Assembly: GCA_028689585.1 (NCBI GenBank)
Contig: JAQVCW010000015.1
Span: 1-64,000, forward strand
Length of the DNA stretch: 64,000 nucleotides
Direction of reading: 5' to 3'
From: Lachnospiraceae bacterium
Lineage (GTDB): Bacteria; Bacillota; Clostridia; Lachnospirales; Lachnospiraceae
The notes under the pieces were generated by a model. The model was not told the origin of the DNA, did not search any database, and saw only the letters and a program-made list of their open reading frames with translations. Positions 43,202 to 53,836 of the stretch are shown here, piece by piece. Position numbers and translations under genes: made by a program. Every line of letters starts with the position of its first letter. Position 1 is the first letter of the stretch.

Positions 43202-44137
43202 ATGACACGAAAAGAGAAGCTGGCGGAAGAGTTGAAAAAACTGAAAAGCATGGGATGGAAAGCGAGAATTGTCTATATCTGGGATTACTATAAAGTCATT
43301 TTTGTGATTTTGCTGGTTGGCGGAGTGCTGATTAATATAGCCGTGACCATGGTGAAAAATATCAATACAAAGGTGCTGATGAATGCGGTATTTTTTAATT
43401 GTGATTATGTAAACGGAGATACGGAAGGGCTGACGCAGCAGTTCATAGACAGCCTGGGGGGCATTGAAAAGAATGAAATGATCAAGACAGATTTTACCCT
43501 GATGTTAAATCCCGATGTATGGGATAATACCCGCACTGCCACGGAAACAAAGGTAACGGCCTATAATCTCACGGGAGAACTGGACTGCATGGTTATGACA
43601 GAAGATGTGTACCGCCAATACCAGACTCAGGGACTGTTTCAGCAGATGGAACTGAGGCTGACGCAGGAGGAACAGTCAAAGTGGAAGGATTATCTCGTGC
43701 TGGATGCAGAACCGGATCTGTCAGAGGTCGGGGCAGCGGCTGGCGAAGAAATGCCGTCAGAAGAGGATAAAGCAGCGGCTGGCGAAGAAATGCCGTCAGA
43801 AGAGGATAAAGCAGCGGCTGGCGAAGAAGTGCCGGCAGAAGAGGATAAAGCAGCGGCCGACGAAGAGGTACCGGCAGAAGAGGATAAAGCAGCGCCCGGC
43901 GAAGAAGCGCCGTCAGAAGAGGACGGGGCAGAAACCAGTGGGACAGCCACATCATCATCAGCGGTCGCAGACAGCCGGGAAGCGGAGTACATCTATGGCA
44001 TTCGTCTGGACAGCTCCAAGGTATTAAAGCAATATGGCCTGTACACGGAAGATCAGTCCGTGATACTTGCAATGCCGGGGAATTCCGAAAATTCAGAATA
44101 TGCAGTGAAATTTCTGGAGTTCCTGCTGGAAGAGTAA
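43202..44137 (+). CDS. Membrane-anchored protein with acidic 13-residue repeats, unknown
   Basis: This encodes 311 residues from ATG 43202. A basic, amphipathic N-terminus (RKEKLAEELKKLKSMGWKAR) precedes one membrane helix (VIFVILLVGGVLINIAVTMV, about residues 37-57). A conserved-looking extracytoplasmic domain follows (FFNCDYVNGDTEGLTQQFID, LDCMVMTEDVYRQYQTQGLF), then five 13-residue repeats like AAAGEEMPSEEDK, then the rest of the domain (YIYGIRLDSSKVLKQYGLYT). The repeats interrupt the folded part and look like a late expansion. I do not recognise a function. The two-gene group with 44215-44718 suggests a joint envelope role. Confidence 0.75.
   Translation: MTRKEKLAEELKKLKSMGWKARIVYIWDYYKVIFVILLVGGVLINIAVTMVKNINTKVLMNAVFFNCDYVNGDTEGLTQQFIDSLGGIEKNEMIKTDFTLMLNPDVWDNTRTATETKVTAYNLTGELDCMVMTEDVYRQYQTQGLFQQMELRLTQEEQSKWKDYLVLDAEPDLSEVGAAAGEEMPSEEDKAAAGEEMPSEEDKAAAGEEVPAEEDKAAADEEVPAEEDKAAPGEEAPSEEDGAETSGTATSSSAVADSREAEYIYGIRLDSSKVLKQYGLYTEDQSVILAMPGNSENSEYAVKFLEFLLEE
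43733..43927 (+). repeat. 39-bp tandem repeat inside a gene, five units
   Basis: Units begin at 43733, 43772, 43811, 43850 and 43889 and keep the frame, coding for 13-residue acidic repeats. Confidence 0.95.
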
Positions 44138-44214
44138 CAAATCCTGTTCCAACAGCCGGAGAAGCAATCCGGTTTTGATTAAAAAAATAAAGGGAAAGAG
44201 AAAGGAATAAAAAA

Positions 44215-44718
44215 ATGAGTGATGCATACAGAGAGATTATGGTAAAAAGAACTCCCCAGATGAAAGATTACGTGATAAAAGGACTGATGATTTTTGCGGC
44301 GGCCCTGCTGACGGCGGCCGGTGTGCTGTTTTTTCCTCCGCTTCTGCTGGGAACCCTGATTATGATTGCAGTATGTTATTTCGTTTTTCCGGGCTTTGAT
44401 CTGGAATACGAATACCTTTATGTAAATGGGGAACTGGATATCGATAAGATCATGAGCAAGAAAAAGAGAAAAGCCTGTGCGGGATATAACATGGAAAATC
44501 TTGAAATGCTGGCGCCTACGGGTTCTCATGCACTGGATGAGTATCAGAAGAATAAGAGCATTACCAGAAAAGATTTCACCTCCATGAATCCCGAGGTACC
44601 CAGCTATACGATGGTCATAATGAAAGAGAAAGGGTTGGAGATGGTAAAACTGGAATTGGATGAGGCAGTTCTTGGCGACATCCGCAGAATCGCACCGCGA
44701 AAAGTAAGCATGATCTAG
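44215..44718 (+). CDS. Small membrane protein, probably DUF6106-like, unknown
   Basis: This encodes 167 residues from ATG 44215 (AAAGGA upstream). Two membrane helices at about residues 21-65 (VIKGLMIFAAALLTAAGVLF, LLGTLIMIAVCYFVFPGFDL) are followed by a cytoplasmic domain (EYEYLYVNGELDIDKIMSKK, YNMENLEMLAPTGSHALDEY). The pattern is similar to small conserved Lachnospiraceae proteins (DUF6106, from memory). The function is unknown. Confidence 0.75.
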   Translation: MSDAYREIMVKRTPQMKDYVIKGLMIFAAALLTAAGVLFFPPLLLGTLIMIAVCYFVFPGFDLEYEYLYVNGELDIDKIMSKKKRKACAGYNMENLEMLAPTGSHALDEYQKNKSITRKDFTSMNPEVPSYTMVIMKEKGLEMVKLELDEAVLGDIRRIAPRKVSMI

Positions 44719-44823
44719 AGATATCCTGTACCGGAGGAATCTTCAGTGTGAAGCAAAAGCGGCAGTGAAACAGAAATTCCGGAAATAAAAATAAAAATTC
44801 CGGTCAGATTTTGAAAAACAAAG

Positions 44824-44852
44824 GTTGACATTGGAAAGCGAATTTGTTAGAG
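44824..44852 (+). promoter_or_regulatory. Probable guaB promoter
   Basis: TTGACA (44824-44829) and TAGAGT (44847-44852) with a 17-bp spacer. Confidence 0.5.
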
Positions 44853-44906
44853 TATGAATTTAATAGCACACATAAATTACATACATAATCAGGATGAGAG
44901 GGATAA

Positions 44907-46364
<1,458 letters not shown>

Positions 46365-46377
46365 AACAGACTAAATG

Positions 46378-46430
46378 GAAAGCCACATATTCTTTTCCGG
46401 CACAGGGAGGAAATGTGGCTTTCTCAGTTT
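46378..46430 (+). terminator. Probable terminator of guaB
   Basis: GAAAGCCACAT pairs with ATGTGGCTTTC, but only a weak T run follows. Confidence 0.55.
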
Positions 46431-46543
46431 ACGCATGGGAAAGAGCCCTGTGTGAGAACAGCCTTGGGCATTTGAATGCGCTGCTTTGCGTACGGAACAA
46501 AATATGATACTGTGAAATAAATGTGAAAAAAAATAAAAAATTG

Positions 46544-46572
46544 GTGTCAAGTGGGGGAAACTATTGTATACT
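46544..46572 (+). promoter_or_regulatory. Promoter of the anchored amidase gene
   Basis: TGTCAA (46544-46549), 17 bp, TATACT (46567-46572). Its position argues against amidase starts upstream of about 46580. Confidence 0.5.
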
Positions 46573-46627
46573 GTTAAGTAGGGCCGAAACAAAAACAGGG
46601 TTTCGGCAAAAGTACATACAAAGGTTA

Positions 46628-47425
46628 ATGGAAATGATGAATAAAGATCATAAGAAACGAAGGAAAAAAAGATTAAAACGAAGCAGCCATACTCTGATTT
46701 GGGTTATTTTTGTGGAAGCTGTAATAGTGGTGCTGGGCCTGATGATCGTGCTCTGGCCGAAAGAGAATGAAGAACTGGATGCTCTTTTGGAGCAGGATGT
46801 GAAGATTGACTACATAGAGGACGATGATGCAAAGCTGACGTTATATGTACCGCGTCCGGACATTGACGAGCAGCTTCTGACTATTAATGACTATTCCAGA
46901 CCGGGGACCAAGACCGACGGGATTAATTATATCGTGGTACATTATCTGGCGAATCCGAAGACAACAGCACAGGAGAATCATGATTATTTTGAGAGCCTGA
47001 AGGATTTGCAGAATGTTTCCATGAGTGCGAATTATGTGATCGGACTGGAGGGCGAGATTATTCAGTGCGTTCCGGATGATGAGATCGCCTATGCTTCGAA
47101 TGGGGAGAATCACGATTCGATATCAATTGAGAACTGCCATATGGATACAACAGGAAAGTTTAATGAGGCCACATATGACTCACTGGTAAAGCTGGTGGCT
47201 TATCTGACGGAAAAATATGAACTGGACCGGGATCAGATCATCCGCCATTATGATGTTACGGGTAAAGAATGTCCCAAGTATTTCGTGGATCACGAAGACC
47301 GGTGGGAAGAATTCAAGGATGAGGTTATGGCATACCGGGAACAGTGTCAGGAGGATGTAAAGTCGCAGGAAACGGAAGCAGATGTCCTGGCGAATTATCT
47401 GGAGAGCGAATTGGAGACGGAGTGA
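46628..47425 (+). CDS. Membrane-anchored N-acetylmuramoyl-L-alanine amidase
   Basis: This encodes 265 residues if ATG 46628 is used; 46637 is an equally possible start. Longer frames to 46523 overlap the promoter. A very basic N-terminus (KKRRKKRLKRSS) is followed by one membrane helix (LIWVIFVEAVIVVLGLMIVL), then an Amidase_2 domain with zinc-ligand motifs NYIVVHYLANPKTTAQENHD and IIRHYDVTGKECPKYF. It is related in fold to the first domain of the phage endolysin but is a host enzyme, held at the outer face of the membrane, probably acting in wall remodelling. Confidence 0.88.
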   Translation: MEMMNKDHKKRRKKRLKRSSHTLIWVIFVEAVIVVLGLMIVLWPKENEELDALLEQDVKIDYIEDDDAKLTLYVPRPDIDEQLLTINDYSRPGTKTDGINYIVVHYLANPKTTAQENHDYFESLKDLQNVSMSANYVIGLEGEIIQCVPDDEIAYASNGENHDSISIENCHMDTTGKFNEATYDSLVKLVAYLTEKYELDRDQIIRHYDVTGKECPKYFVDHEDRWEEFKDEVMAYREQCQEDVKSQETEADVLANYLESELETE

Positions 47426-47435
47426 GTGGAAGTAT

Positions 47436-48920
47436 ATGGTAAAAGAATATTATGAAGAAATCAGCAAGGGAAATCAAATCAGGCAGAACCTGATTGCACT
47501 TCGGCAGGAACTGAGACAGGAAGGCAATCAGAGGGCATTGGCGTATCTGCTGGGAGGCGATTTCAGGCTGTTTACTAATCTGCTCAGGGCAGAGGATCCT
47601 AAGATCCGTAAGAATGCGGCATTGATTCTGGGAGATATGGAAACGGAAGATGTGCTCCCGTTTCTTTTTGCTGCATATAATAAGGAAGAAACGCTGTTTG
47701 TCCGGACAGATTATCTGAAAGCCATGGCTAAGATGGATTATTCGGATTATTTTTCAAAGTTAAAGGGAAGACTGGAAACTCTCCGCGGAATGGAGCAGAC
47801 AGAGGAGAACCGCAAGCATATACGGGAAGAGATGCAGCAGCTTCAGGCGATGGTTCTGCGTTATGAAAAGCCGAAGAGACATCATTTTATTGGCTATGAA
47901 CCCGGGCCGGAGGTGATTCTGGTTACCAACCGCAACCAGAAGGAAGTGACGATACAGCAGATTGGGACGGGACAGGTGACGGAGCTGGGGCAGGGAATTC
48001 GCATCAAGGACGGAAATCTGAAAGAACTGCAGCAGATTCGCACCTATACGGAGCTGCTGTTTCCGATACCGGGAGCCAGGGTGCTGGAGGGCAGCCCGGC
48101 ACAGATTGGAGAAGCTCTTCTGAAGCTTTCCCTGGTGGAGTTTCTGGATGATCTCCATAAGGAGGGCGGCATATACTATTACCGCATTGAAGTGAAGGGC
48201 CCCATGCCCCTGGATAAAAAGGGCAGTTTTATCCGCAGGATTTCGGAGGTATTGGAAACGGGCAGCGAAGGGCGTTTGATGAACACGGCTACGGATTATG
48301 AAGCAGAGCTTCGGCTTCTGGAGAGAAAGGATGGTTCTTTTGTCCCCATGCTAAAGCTGTATACGCTGCCGGATCACCGGTTCGATTATCGAAAAGAGGT
48401 GGCAGCCTCCTCTATTGCTCCGGTAAATGCCGCATTGACGGTGGAACTGGCCAGAAAGTATCTGAAGGAAGATGCGCAGATTCTGGATCCGTTCTGCGGA
48501 GTCGGCACAATGCTGCTGGAGCGGAATAAAGCGGTATCGGCGGATCCCATGTATGGAATTGATATTTATGGAGAAGCTGTGGATAAGGCCAGAATCAATA
48601 CAGAACGGGATGGAAGTATTGTTCATTACATTAACCGTGATTTCTTTGATTTTACCCATGAATATCTGTTCGATGAGATCATCACAGATATGCCTCAGGT
48701 ATCAAAAGGCAAGGGCAGGGAAGAAATTGGCCTGTTATACCGCCGGTTTTTCGAAAAGGCACCGGAATTTTTGAAAGAAAGAGCAGTTTTGATCCTGTAC
48801 AGCACAGAGCCTGAATTTGTGCAGGAGGAACTGCGCCGCAGTCATAGATATAAAAAATTGGACGAATTTATCATGAATGAAAAAAAACAGACGAAGGTAT
48901 TTGTATTGGAACTTTGTTGA
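47436..48920 (+). CDS. HEAT-repeat plus AdoMet methyltransferase fusion (TRM11/RlmL-like)
   Basis: This encodes 494 residues from ATG 47436. Residues about 20-120 look like HEAT-type helical repeats (FTNLLRAEDPKIRKNAALIL, VRTDYLKAMAKMDYSDYFSK). A middle region follows, then a methyltransferase domain with AdoMet loop ILDPFCGVGTMLLERNK and the catalytic-type motif IITDMPQVSK in place of the usual D/N-P-P-Y. The C-terminal core resembles THUMP-linked RNA methyltransferases. The substrate is unknown. It lies 10 bases after the amidase gene. Confidence 0.8.
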   Translation: MVKEYYEEISKGNQIRQNLIALRQELRQEGNQRALAYLLGGDFRLFTNLLRAEDPKIRKNAALILGDMETEDVLPFLFAAYNKEETLFVRTDYLKAMAKMDYSDYFSKLKGRLETLRGMEQTEENRKHIREEMQQLQAMVLRYEKPKRHHFIGYEPGPEVILVTNRNQKEVTIQQIGTGQVTELGQGIRIKDGNLKELQQIRTYTELLFPIPGARVLEGSPAQIGEALLKLSLVEFLDDLHKEGGIYYYRIEVKGPMPLDKKGSFIRRISEVLETGSEGRLMNTATDYEAELRLLERKDGSFVPMLKLYTLPDHRFDYRKEVAASSIAPVNAALTVELARKYLKEDAQILDPFCGVGTMLLERNKAVSADPMYGIDIYGEAVDKARINTERDGSIVHYINRDFFDFTHEYLFDEIITDMPQVSKGKGREEIGLLYRRFFEKAPEFLKERAVLILYSTEPEFVQEELRRSHRYKKLDEFIMNEKKQTKVFVLELC

Positions 48921-48994
48921 CCGCCGGTTTATGATTGGTACCAGAAACGCAGATGACTGAAAGGCCGGAGCGCATTTGGTACCTTTTTAAGCTG

Positions 48995-49036
48995 TGCCGG
49001 CCCATTTGCCAAAGACAAAAAGGCGATGGGCTGGTT
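48995..49036 (+). repeat. Leader palindrome, copy 11 (before pepF, degenerate)
   Basis: TGCCGGCCCATTTGCC, AAAGAC and GATGGGCTGGTT. The inner right arm is eroded. It ends 24 bp before pepF. Confidence 0.65.
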
Positions 49037-49059
49037 ATTACCTGAGACAGGAGGAAAAG

Positions 49060-50847
49060 ATGAAACAATTGATCAAAAGAGAGGAACAGCGCCTGGAGGA
49101 TACTTGGGAGCTGGAAGCAATCTATACAGACGATGAGGCATGGAAGGCGGATGCGCAGAAAATGCGGATCCTGACAGAGAATTTTGAAAAACAGCAGGGA
49201 CATCTGGCGGATTCCGAGAGCAGAATGCTGCAGATATTGAATGAATATTGTGAGGCACGGCAGTTGATGGGGAAATTATACGTGTATGCCAATATGCGTC
49301 AGAATCAGGATACCGCCAACAGCTTTTATCAGCAGATGGCAGGGGAAAGCCAACAGTTGATGACAAAGCTCGGGAGTACTTCCTCCTGGCTGGAGCCGGA
49401 GCTTCTGAACATAGAGGAAAAAGTGCTGGAGCAGTTCTTTGCAAAGACAAAGGGGCTGGAGTTATACCGTATTTATATAGAAGAGAAAATACGCCGGAAA
49501 GCCCATGTCCTTACGGCAGAACAGGAGCAACTGCTGGCAAAGGTGGAAGAGCTTGCAAATGCTCCGTCCAATATTTATTCCATGTTCAATAATGCAGATG
49601 TAAAATTTGACAGCATAACAGGGGAGAATGGAGAGACACTGAATGTGACGCAGGCTGCCTTTATTTCGCTGGAGGAGCATAAAGACCGCAGAATAAGAAA
49701 AGATGCATTTCAGTCCTTTTATCGTTCTTATGAAAGAATGGGCAATACCATTGCGGCAATTATGGATGCCAATGTGAGACAGGCAGGTTTTTATGCAAAG
49801 GAGCGGCATTATGCAAGTACCCTGGAGGCAGCGCTGGATGATTCTCAGATACCGACCGCGGTCTATCATCAACTGATCGCGGCAGTAGAGGCGAGGCTGC
49901 CTGTAATGCATCAGTATGTGGAGCTGAGAAAAGAACTTCTGGGTGTGGAAGAGCTCCACATGTATGATGTCTATGTGCCTATGACGGCAGACGTATCCAG
50001 AGAGTATTCCTTTGAAGAAGCAAAAACAATTGTGCTGGAAGGGCTTAGGCCGCTGGGGGAGGATTATATTCAGCTTCTGCAGGAGGGGTTTGACCAGCGC
50101 TGGATTGATGTGTACCCCAATGAAGGAAAGCGGACAGGAGCCTATTCCTGGGGCAGCTATGATACAAAACCGTATGTGATGATGAATTTTCAGGGCAATC
50201 TGAACCATGTGTTCACTCTGGCACATGAAATGGGGCATTCCCTGCATAGCTGGTACACAAGACATCATCAGCCTTATGTATACGGAGATTATAAAATCTT
50301 TGTTGCAGAGGTGGCATCCACCTGCAATGAAGCGCTGCTGATCCGCCATCTGCTGTCAAAGACGGATGAGCCCGGGGAGAGAAAATATCTGATCAATTAT
50401 TTTCTGGAGCAGTTTAAGAGCACTCTGTTCCGCCAGACGATGTTTGCCGAATTTGAACTGGAGATTCATACAGAAGTGGAAAAGGGCGGTACGCTGACCA
50501 AGGAGCGGCTCTGTGAAATTTACTATGCTCTGAACCGGAAATATTTTGGGCCGGATATGGTATCGGATCCGGAAATTGCATATGAATGGGCCAGAATTCC
50601 TCATTTTTATACGCCGTTTTATGTCTATCAGTATGCCACGGGCTTTGCGGCGGCCATCGCTATTTCAGATAAAATCTGGAGAGGCGAGGAACATGCGGTG
50701 GAAAATTATAAAAAATTCCTCAGCGGGGGCAGTTCCATGAGCCCGATTGAGCTGCTGAAGCTGTGCGGTGTGGATATGACCGGACCGGAAGCGGTGAAGG
50801 ATGCGCTGGACATGTTTGAAGAATATATTGAGCAGATGCGCGCCTGA
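49060..50847 (+). CDS. pepF: Oligoendopeptidase F
   Basis: This encodes 595 residues from ATG 49060 (AGGAGG upstream; an in-frame ATG at 48994 falls in the repeat). It is an M3 zinc metallopeptidase: FTLAHEMGHSLHSWY with the HExxH site, followed by the distal Glu region VAEVASTCNEALL. The length is typical (about 600). It degrades cytoplasmic oligopeptides. Its last codons and stop are the first unit of the 36-bp tandem repeat that follows. Confidence 0.95.
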   Translation: MKQLIKREEQRLEDTWELEAIYTDDEAWKADAQKMRILTENFEKQQGHLADSESRMLQILNEYCEARQLMGKLYVYANMRQNQDTANSFYQQMAGESQQLMTKLGSTSSWLEPELLNIEEKVLEQFFAKTKGLELYRIYIEEKIRRKAHVLTAEQEQLLAKVEELANAPSNIYSMFNNADVKFDSITGENGETLNVTQAAFISLEEHKDRRIRKDAFQSFYRSYERMGNTIAAIMDANVRQAGFYAKERHYASTLEAALDDSQIPTAVYHQLIAAVEARLPVMHQYVELRKELLGVEELHMYDVYVPMTADVSREYSFEEAKTIVLEGLRPLGEDYIQLLQEGFDQRWIDVYPNEGKRTGAYSWGSYDTKPYVMMNFQGNLNHVFTLAHEMGHSLHSWYTRHHQPYVYGDYKIFVAEVASTCNEALLIRHLLSKTDEPGERKYLINYFLEQFKSTLFRQTMFAEFELEIHTEVEKGGTLTKERLCEIYYALNRKYFGPDMVSDPEIAYEWARIPHFYTPFYVYQYATGFAAAIAISDKIWRGEEHAVENYKKFLSGGSSMSPIELLKLCGVDMTGPEAVKDALDMFEEYIEQMRA

Positions 50848-50947
50848 AGCAGAAGTGCGGGAATAATGCTGAAGTGCGCCTGAAGCAGAAATGAGAGAAT
50901 AACGCTGAAGTGCGCTTAAAAGAGAAGTGCGGGAATAACGCTGGAAT
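50840..50947 (+). repeat. 36-bp tandem repeat copying the pepF 3' end
   Basis: Three units start at 50840, 50876 and 50912 (GCGCCTGAAGCAGAAGTGCG and relatives). The first includes the pepF stop codon. Confidence 0.85.
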
Positions 50948-51009
50948 TTTCGCACGGAAGCAGGAGAAGATACAAGAGATTACAGGGAAAGATAATAGGG
51001 AAGAGAAAA

Positions 51010-52404
51010 GTGAACATTTTCAAAAAATATATTGGGGATAAAAAGTTTTACAGAATGGTTCTGGCGATTGCTGTTCCTATTCTGATTCAGAATGCCATTA
51101 CGAATTTCGTCAGTCTTCTGGATAACATCATGGTGGGACAGATCGGTACAGAACAGATGTCCGGAGTAGCGGTGGCAAATCAGCTCATTTTTGTATTTGA
51201 GATCTGTATTTTTGGAATTATTTCAGGTGCCAGCATTTTTGGAGCACAGTATTATGGAAGCCGGAATATCAGGGGATTTCAGAATACTTTTCGGTTCAAG
51301 CTGATCTATGGAGCGCTGATGCTGGTGGCAGGGCTGCTGATTTTCTGGTTCTTTGGTGACAGCCTGATCGGTCTGTATCTGCATGAGGGAAGCGATGCAG
51401 GCAATCTGGAGGAAACACTTCGTTATGGACGGCTGTATCTGAATATTATGCTGATCGGTCTGCCGGCTCATGTGATGACGCAGGCTTATGCCAGCACCCT
51501 CCGGGAAATGGGAAAGACGGTGCTTCCCATGAATGCCGGTATTGCGGCGATTTTTGTCAATATGACATTAAACTATATCCTGATTTTCGGAAAATTCGGG
51601 GCGCCGGTGCTGGGAGTGGCAGGAGCTGCAATCGCCACCGTGATTTCCAGATTTGCAGAAATGCTGATCATTATTATTCTGGTGCACCGCAGAGAAAAGG
51701 AATTTGAATTTGTACATGGCATATACCGTACCCTGTGGGTGCCGTGGGAGCTTCAGAAAAAGATACTGCTCAAGGGCTCTCCTCTGATGATCAATGAAGC
51801 GCTGTGGTCCGGCGGCATGGCGGTGCTGAATCAGTGCTATTCCATGAGGGGGCTGGCGGTCATTGCGGGAATCAATATCAGCAGTACGATCTCCAACGTT
51901 TTCAATGTGCTGTTTATTGCTTTGGGAAGTTCGGTATCCATTATTGTAGGGCAATTGCTGGGAGCAGGAAAGATGGAAGAGGCTAAGGACACGGATACCA
52001 AGCTGATTGCATTTTCAGTCATGGGCTGTGTGGTGATGGGCGGCATTATGGCAGTGGTTGCACCGGCATTTCCCCAGATTTACAACACTACGGATGAGGT
52101 GCGTGGGCTGGCTGCCAGATTCATCACCATTTCTGCTCTTTTTATGCCGCTGCAGGCATTTATGCACGCCTGTTACTTTACACTGCGTTCCGGCGGAAAG
52201 ACGATTGTCACCCTGTTTTTTGACAGCGTATTTGTATGGGTAATCAGTATCCCGATGGCGATGGCTCTCACAAAGCTGACCGGACTGTCCATTATCTGGA
52301 TTTATTTTAGCTGCCAGGCGGTGGAGATTATTAAGTGTATTATTGGATACGTTTTGCTGAAAAAGGGAGTCTGGCTCCACAATATTGTGGAGAGCGGGCG
52401 GTAA
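51010..52404 (+). CDS. MATE-family efflux transporter
   Basis: This encodes 464 residues from GTG 51010. Twelve hydrophobic segments fall in two halves, each starting with MATE-like sequence (IPILIQNAITNFVSLLDNIM, GSPLMINEALWSGGMAVLNQ). It should be a Na- or H-coupled exporter of organic cations or drugs. The substrate is unknown. It is a single gene. Confidence 0.93.
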   Translation: MNIFKKYIGDKKFYRMVLAIAVPILIQNAITNFVSLLDNIMVGQIGTEQMSGVAVANQLIFVFEICIFGIISGASIFGAQYYGSRNIRGFQNTFRFKLIYGALMLVAGLLIFWFFGDSLIGLYLHEGSDAGNLEETLRYGRLYLNIMLIGLPAHVMTQAYASTLREMGKTVLPMNAGIAAIFVNMTLNYILIFGKFGAPVLGVAGAAIATVISRFAEMLIIIILVHRREKEFEFVHGIYRTLWVPWELQKKILLKGSPLMINEALWSGGMAVLNQCYSMRGLAVIAGINISSTISNVFNVLFIALGSSVSIIVGQLLGAGKMEEAKDTDTKLIAFSVMGCVVMGGIMAVVAPAFPQIYNTTDEVRGLAARFITISALFMPLQAFMHACYFTLRSGGKTIVTLFFDSVFVWVISIPMAMALTKLTGLSIIWIYFSCQAVEIIKCIIGYVLLKKGVWLHNIVESGR

Positions 52405-52522
52405 AATTCATATTGAAAAGTCGCAATAAGTATGATATGTTAAATAACGTTACAAAAGTATTACACAGGGAATGAAAAGTAAGAATCCAAATATTTGAAA
52501 TAATGAAAAATCAGGTGACTTT

Positions 52523-53293
52523 ATGAACTTATATGAAGCAGTCTATGGTCGGAGGTCCATTCGGAAATTCCGCATGGAGCCCATGAGTCAGGCAGTGCTG
52601 TCTGGAATCTTTACATTTATGGAGCAGATGGAACCTCTGTTTCCGGGGATTGAGATTAAACTGGAAATCGTGGATAATATCACAAAAAAAAATCAGATGA
52701 AGGGTTTGTTCCTGGTGGAAGCACCCTATTATCTTCTGATTTATTCTGAAAAAAAGGAAAAGTGTGATCTGAATGCAGGCTTTATCATGGAGCAGATTTC
52801 CCTGTATCTTTTTACCAAGGGAGTGGGGAGCTGCTTTCAGGGCTTCGCCAGAAAGAAAACAGAGGAGGAAGAAGATGATGGCATGACTTTTATCATTGCC
52901 ATGGCCTTTGGACGTCCCAAGGGTCCATTGCTGCGCCAGGAATATGAGGCGAAGCGTATGCCCGTGGATTCTCTGTGCATGTATAAGGAAAAACCGAAAA
53001 CCTGGGTAAAGGAGATATTGGAGGCGTCCAGACTGGCGCCTTCCAGCATGAATAATCAGCCCTGGCGTTTTGTGGTATATGAGAACCGTGTCCATGTATT
53101 TTCGAAAAAACCTACCAGCAAGAGAGCGCTGTGGAATCGCTTCACTGAATTTGATATGGGGGTTATGTTGGCAAATATTATGGTGGCAGCGGAGGAAATC
53201 TGGGTGCATCTGGATTTAATCCGTCTGGATAATATTACCCATAAGAACCTGCCGAATAACCAGTATCTGCTGAGCGTGCTGATGAAAGAGTGA
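52523..53293 (+). CDS. Putative nitroreductase (TM1586 type)
   Basis: This encodes 256 residues from ATG 52523. FMN-binding patterns occur twice: NLYEAVYGRRSIRKFRMEPM near the N-terminus, and ILEASRLAPSSMNNQPWRFV in the second half. Only one FMN site per half is visible, as in fused pseudo-dimer nitroreductases. It would be a flavin NAD(P)H reductase of unknown substrate. Confidence 0.85.
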   Translation: MNLYEAVYGRRSIRKFRMEPMSQAVLSGIFTFMEQMEPLFPGIEIKLEIVDNITKKNQMKGLFLVEAPYYLLIYSEKKEKCDLNAGFIMEQISLYLFTKGVGSCFQGFARKKTEEEEDDGMTFIIAMAFGRPKGPLLRQEYEAKRMPVDSLCMYKEKPKTWVKEILEASRLAPSSMNNQPWRFVVYENRVHVFSKKPTSKRALWNRFTEFDMGVMLANIMVAAEEIWVHLDLIRLDNITHKNLPNNQYLLSVLMKE

Positions 53294-53339
53294 GGACTTG
53301 GCAGGTCAGAGGAGCGAATAAAAAAGTTGGAAAAAGTTA

Positions 53340-53368
53340 TTGACAAAAGAATGGAAATATAGTATTAT
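53340..53368 (+). promoter_or_regulatory. Promoter of the twin tRNA-Gly genes
   Basis: TTGACA (53340-53345), 17 bp, TATTAT (53363-53368), about 40 bp before the first tRNA. Confidence 0.8.
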
Positions 53369-53408
53369 AGTCAATGTTCGCGGTAGCAATACGAACAGCA
53401 TGAAAAAT

Positions 53409-53480
53409 GCGCGAGTGGCTCAGTGGTGGAGTATCGCCTTGCCAAGGCGAGGGTCGCGGGTTCGAATCCCGTCTCGCGCT
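53409..53480 (+). tRNA. tRNA-Gly (GCC), copy 1
   Basis: Acceptor GCGCGAG with CTCGCGC, anticodon arm ATCGCCTTGCCAAGGCGAG with anticodon GCC, and T arm GCGGGTTCGAATCCCGT. Discriminator T; CCA is not encoded. Confidence 0.96.
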
Positions 53481-53544
53481 TTCTTAGGAAAGTGTTGCAG
53501 AGCTGCAGGTTTTCTGAGAGACAGAAATTGAATAGTTTTATTTT

Positions 53545-53616
53545 GCGCGAGTGGCTCAGTGGTGGAGTATCGCCTTGCCAAGGCGAGGGTCGCGGGTTCG
53601 AATCCCGTCTCGCGCT
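53545..53616 (+). tRNA. tRNA-Gly (GCC), copy 2
   Basis: This is identical over 72 bases to the copy 136 bp upstream, so it is a recent duplication or is kept equal by recombination. Both probably come from one transcript. Confidence 0.96.
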
Positions 53617-53636
53617 TTTTTATTGTCAGAAGACAG

Positions 53637-53667
53637 CCTGGGAGAGGATCCCGGGCTTTTTTTGTAT
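53637..53667 (+). terminator. Terminator of the tRNA-Gly pair
   Basis: GCCTGGGA and TCCCGGGC pair around GAGGA, followed by seven T. Confidence 0.85.
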
Positions 53668-53836
53668 TTTTGGAATAATATTTAGCAAAATTCCAGAAAA
53701 TTATTTGAAATTTTGATAGAAATCCTCCTTTCAGTTACGAATATATAGTATAACAATGTTGTTGCACTGTAATTCAGACCGGGCGGCAGAGAAATGTTTT
53801 TTCGAAACAAAAGAAAAATCTGTAAAAGGAGCCTTT

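Noticed and set aside
43704-44027. Basic repeat-rich frame (QRLAKKCRQKRIK)
   Set aside because: It is the shifted reading of the 39-bp repeats inside the 43202-44137 gene.
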